From Chrysomallon squamiferum (lineage: Eukaryota > Mollusca > Gastropoda > Neomphalida > Peltospiridae), in the NCBI GenBank assembly GCA_012295275.1, contig CM022671.1, positions 3,879,065 through 3,901,564 on the forward strand: a DNA stretch of 22,500 nucleotides. Reading direction: 5' to 3'. The notes below the pieces were generated by a model that ran no database searches, was not told where the DNA came from, and saw nothing but the letters and a program-made list of their open reading frames with translations. Each line of letters starts with the position of its first letter. The stretch's first letter is position 1. Below, piece by piece: positions 21,016 through 22,500 of the stretch. Both the position numbers and the translations under genes were made by a program.

Positions 21016-21892
21016 ATTTTTATAACTTTATCTCCTCATTTGACAAGATATTTATTTTTGTAAAATTATTGTTATTATTATTATTATTAATTTTTTATTT
21101 ATTTATTAATTTATTATTTTTGTTATGGTAATATTAAATTTAATCTGAAAGTTGTGTATACAGAAGTTTTCTATTTTGTAATAAATATATTCAATTATTA
21201 CTAGTTGTGTTATTACAAGCCAGCATTAATTACACTGACATGTTGCATCTTAATGCAATTTGTCCGAGTTGTTTTAAAATTACTTTTAATGCTGTGTTCA
21301 GACTTTAGACATTCCGAGCAAAAACCCACACAGATTGAGTCTCCATCGTTACCGTTGCTCCATCTATAATACACCATCATTAATAAATTGATTAATTAAT
21401 CTAATTATCTTTTGAATAATTTATATTAAACAAAAACTTGGAAAAGAGCAGTCCGTCGCAATAACTATGTTAATTTACAAAAGTTATAAACATTTATAAA
21501 CATACAAAAGAGAATGAACTGCATTTTGTTTTTAGTTTCTTATGAACATTATTTCATTTTCATCATGATTATTTGGTTTTATTTAGTTTTTTATTTGTTT
21601 ACTGTCTGCCAATTTATTTATTTTTTCTTCTTTTTTTCTTCCTTTTTCTTTTTTTATTATTTAGTCTTTCTTCTTTTTTAAATTTTTGTCTTAGTTATGT
21701 TTGCCAGCTTTATTAACAGAAAAATAAACGATTCAAATACGCCAACATTTCATTACCATAGTCACGTAAGACTGAGTCACCATGAAATCGTTATTGTTTT
21801 GAAGTTAACGTAATATGAAGTAAATGCAATCGTTTTATTGCCTTGATTTTTATTATTTATTTTTAATAATAATACTGTGCAGTAATAATAAA

Positions 21893-21935
21893 AACAACAA
21901 CAACAACAACAAAATAATAATAATAATAATAATAA
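21893..21935. repeat. (CAA)n-(AAT)n compound microsatellite
   Basis: About six CAA units followed by about seven AAT units. Confidence 0.9.
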
Positions 21936-22097
21936 ATATGTGAATTAAAATTAAACAATAGTAATAATAATAAGAAATAAATAACAGTAACAACAACAAT
22001 GATTATAATTTATTTTCGACGCTTTTCGTATTTCAAATAACAGATTGTCCGCTTGTATACTAAACAGCCTCAGAGACTGAAACCAATATCTCATTGT

Positions 22098-22161
22098 TCT
22101 TTTTTCTTCTTCTTCTTTTTCTTCTTCTTCTTCTTCTTCTTCTTCTTCTTCTTCTTCTTTC
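22098..22161. repeat. (TTC)n polypyrimidine microsatellite
   Basis: About eighteen CTT units with T-rich interruptions at the left. The other strand is (GAA)n; such mirror-symmetric purine tracts can form triplex DNA. Confidence 0.95.
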
Positions 22162-22284
22162 TCGCTATAAATTTTAAGCAGTAAGATGGAACACTCGCTT
22201 TGTGTATTGTTCTTCAGTGGATTCTGTATGTTTCATACAGTCGATCGTGTATCTGAGAAACAAATGAAATGTTAGGTAATCCAA

Positions 22285-22364
<80 letters not shown>

Positions 22365-22365
22365 G
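22285..22365. repeat. (CTA)n-(ATA)n compound microsatellite
   Basis: About thirteen CTA units change to about thirteen ATA units at 22325. The serine/isoleucine open frame on the minus strand is a translation artefact of this array. Confidence 0.95.
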
Positions 22366-22500
22366 TGAAAGGACTGCAGCTAACGGTGATGTGTTTATCT
22401 GAAAGGAGTTGCTTTGTGGATCTGTACAAACTAAAAGGACACTGGCTTCTTTGTCAGTATCAAGATGTTAGATTTTGGTTTAAATGTGCGAGGTTTTTAC

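Noticed and set aside
22435-22500. Open frame reaching the right edge with ATG at 22465
   Set aside because: Only twelve codons after the ATG are visible and no motif is recognised; it could be a first exon but cannot be supported.

Overview
The window looks like nuclear DNA from an AT-rich animal genome. Genes are split by many short introns (about 200-1300 bp) with GT-AG borders. Intergenic DNA is full of (TAA)n, (CA)n, (TTC)n and poly-T tracts. The gene set points to a metazoan: an S1 protease of the coagulation type, an ankyrin/SOCS-box protein, and a separate gamma-type subunit of mitochondrial NAD-isocitrate dehydrogenase. I cannot name the species; a lophotrochozoan such as a mollusc is only a guess from repeat style.

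Layout: (1) 302-2165, plus strand: the last three coding exons of a trypsin-like serine protease. The exons with His57 and the N-terminus lie off the left edge. (2) 2166-4796: non-coding space between convergent genes, with microsatellites. (3) 4797-7024, minus strand: a complete four-exon gene for a 339-residue ankyrin-repeat protein ending in a SOCS box (ASB family). (4) 7025-8721: a head-to-head region that probably holds both promoters. (5) 8722-16623, plus strand: a complete twelve-exon gene for the regulatory gamma subunit of mitochondrial NAD-dependent isocitrate dehydrogenase (IDH3G-like, 396 residues), with one GC-AG intron. (6) 16624-22500: about 5.9 kb with no supportable gene, dominated by low-complexity sequence, including two neighbouring (CA)n arrays that share a 13-bp right flank.

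All exon joins were read by eye. Each join keeps frame, and the totals divide exactly by three (ASB 1020 nt, IDH3G 1191 nt). The three genes do not form a functional pathway. The only arrangement likely to matter is the divergent ASB/IDH3G pair. I found no CRISPR array, operon, integrated virus, intact transposon or unknown multi-gene system. The most notable points are: thrombin-like active-site and disulfide features in the protease; loss of both metal-ligand aspartates in IDH3G, as expected for a regulatory subunit; a GC 5' splice site; a YY1/TISU-like start codon; and decoy splice sites in introns.
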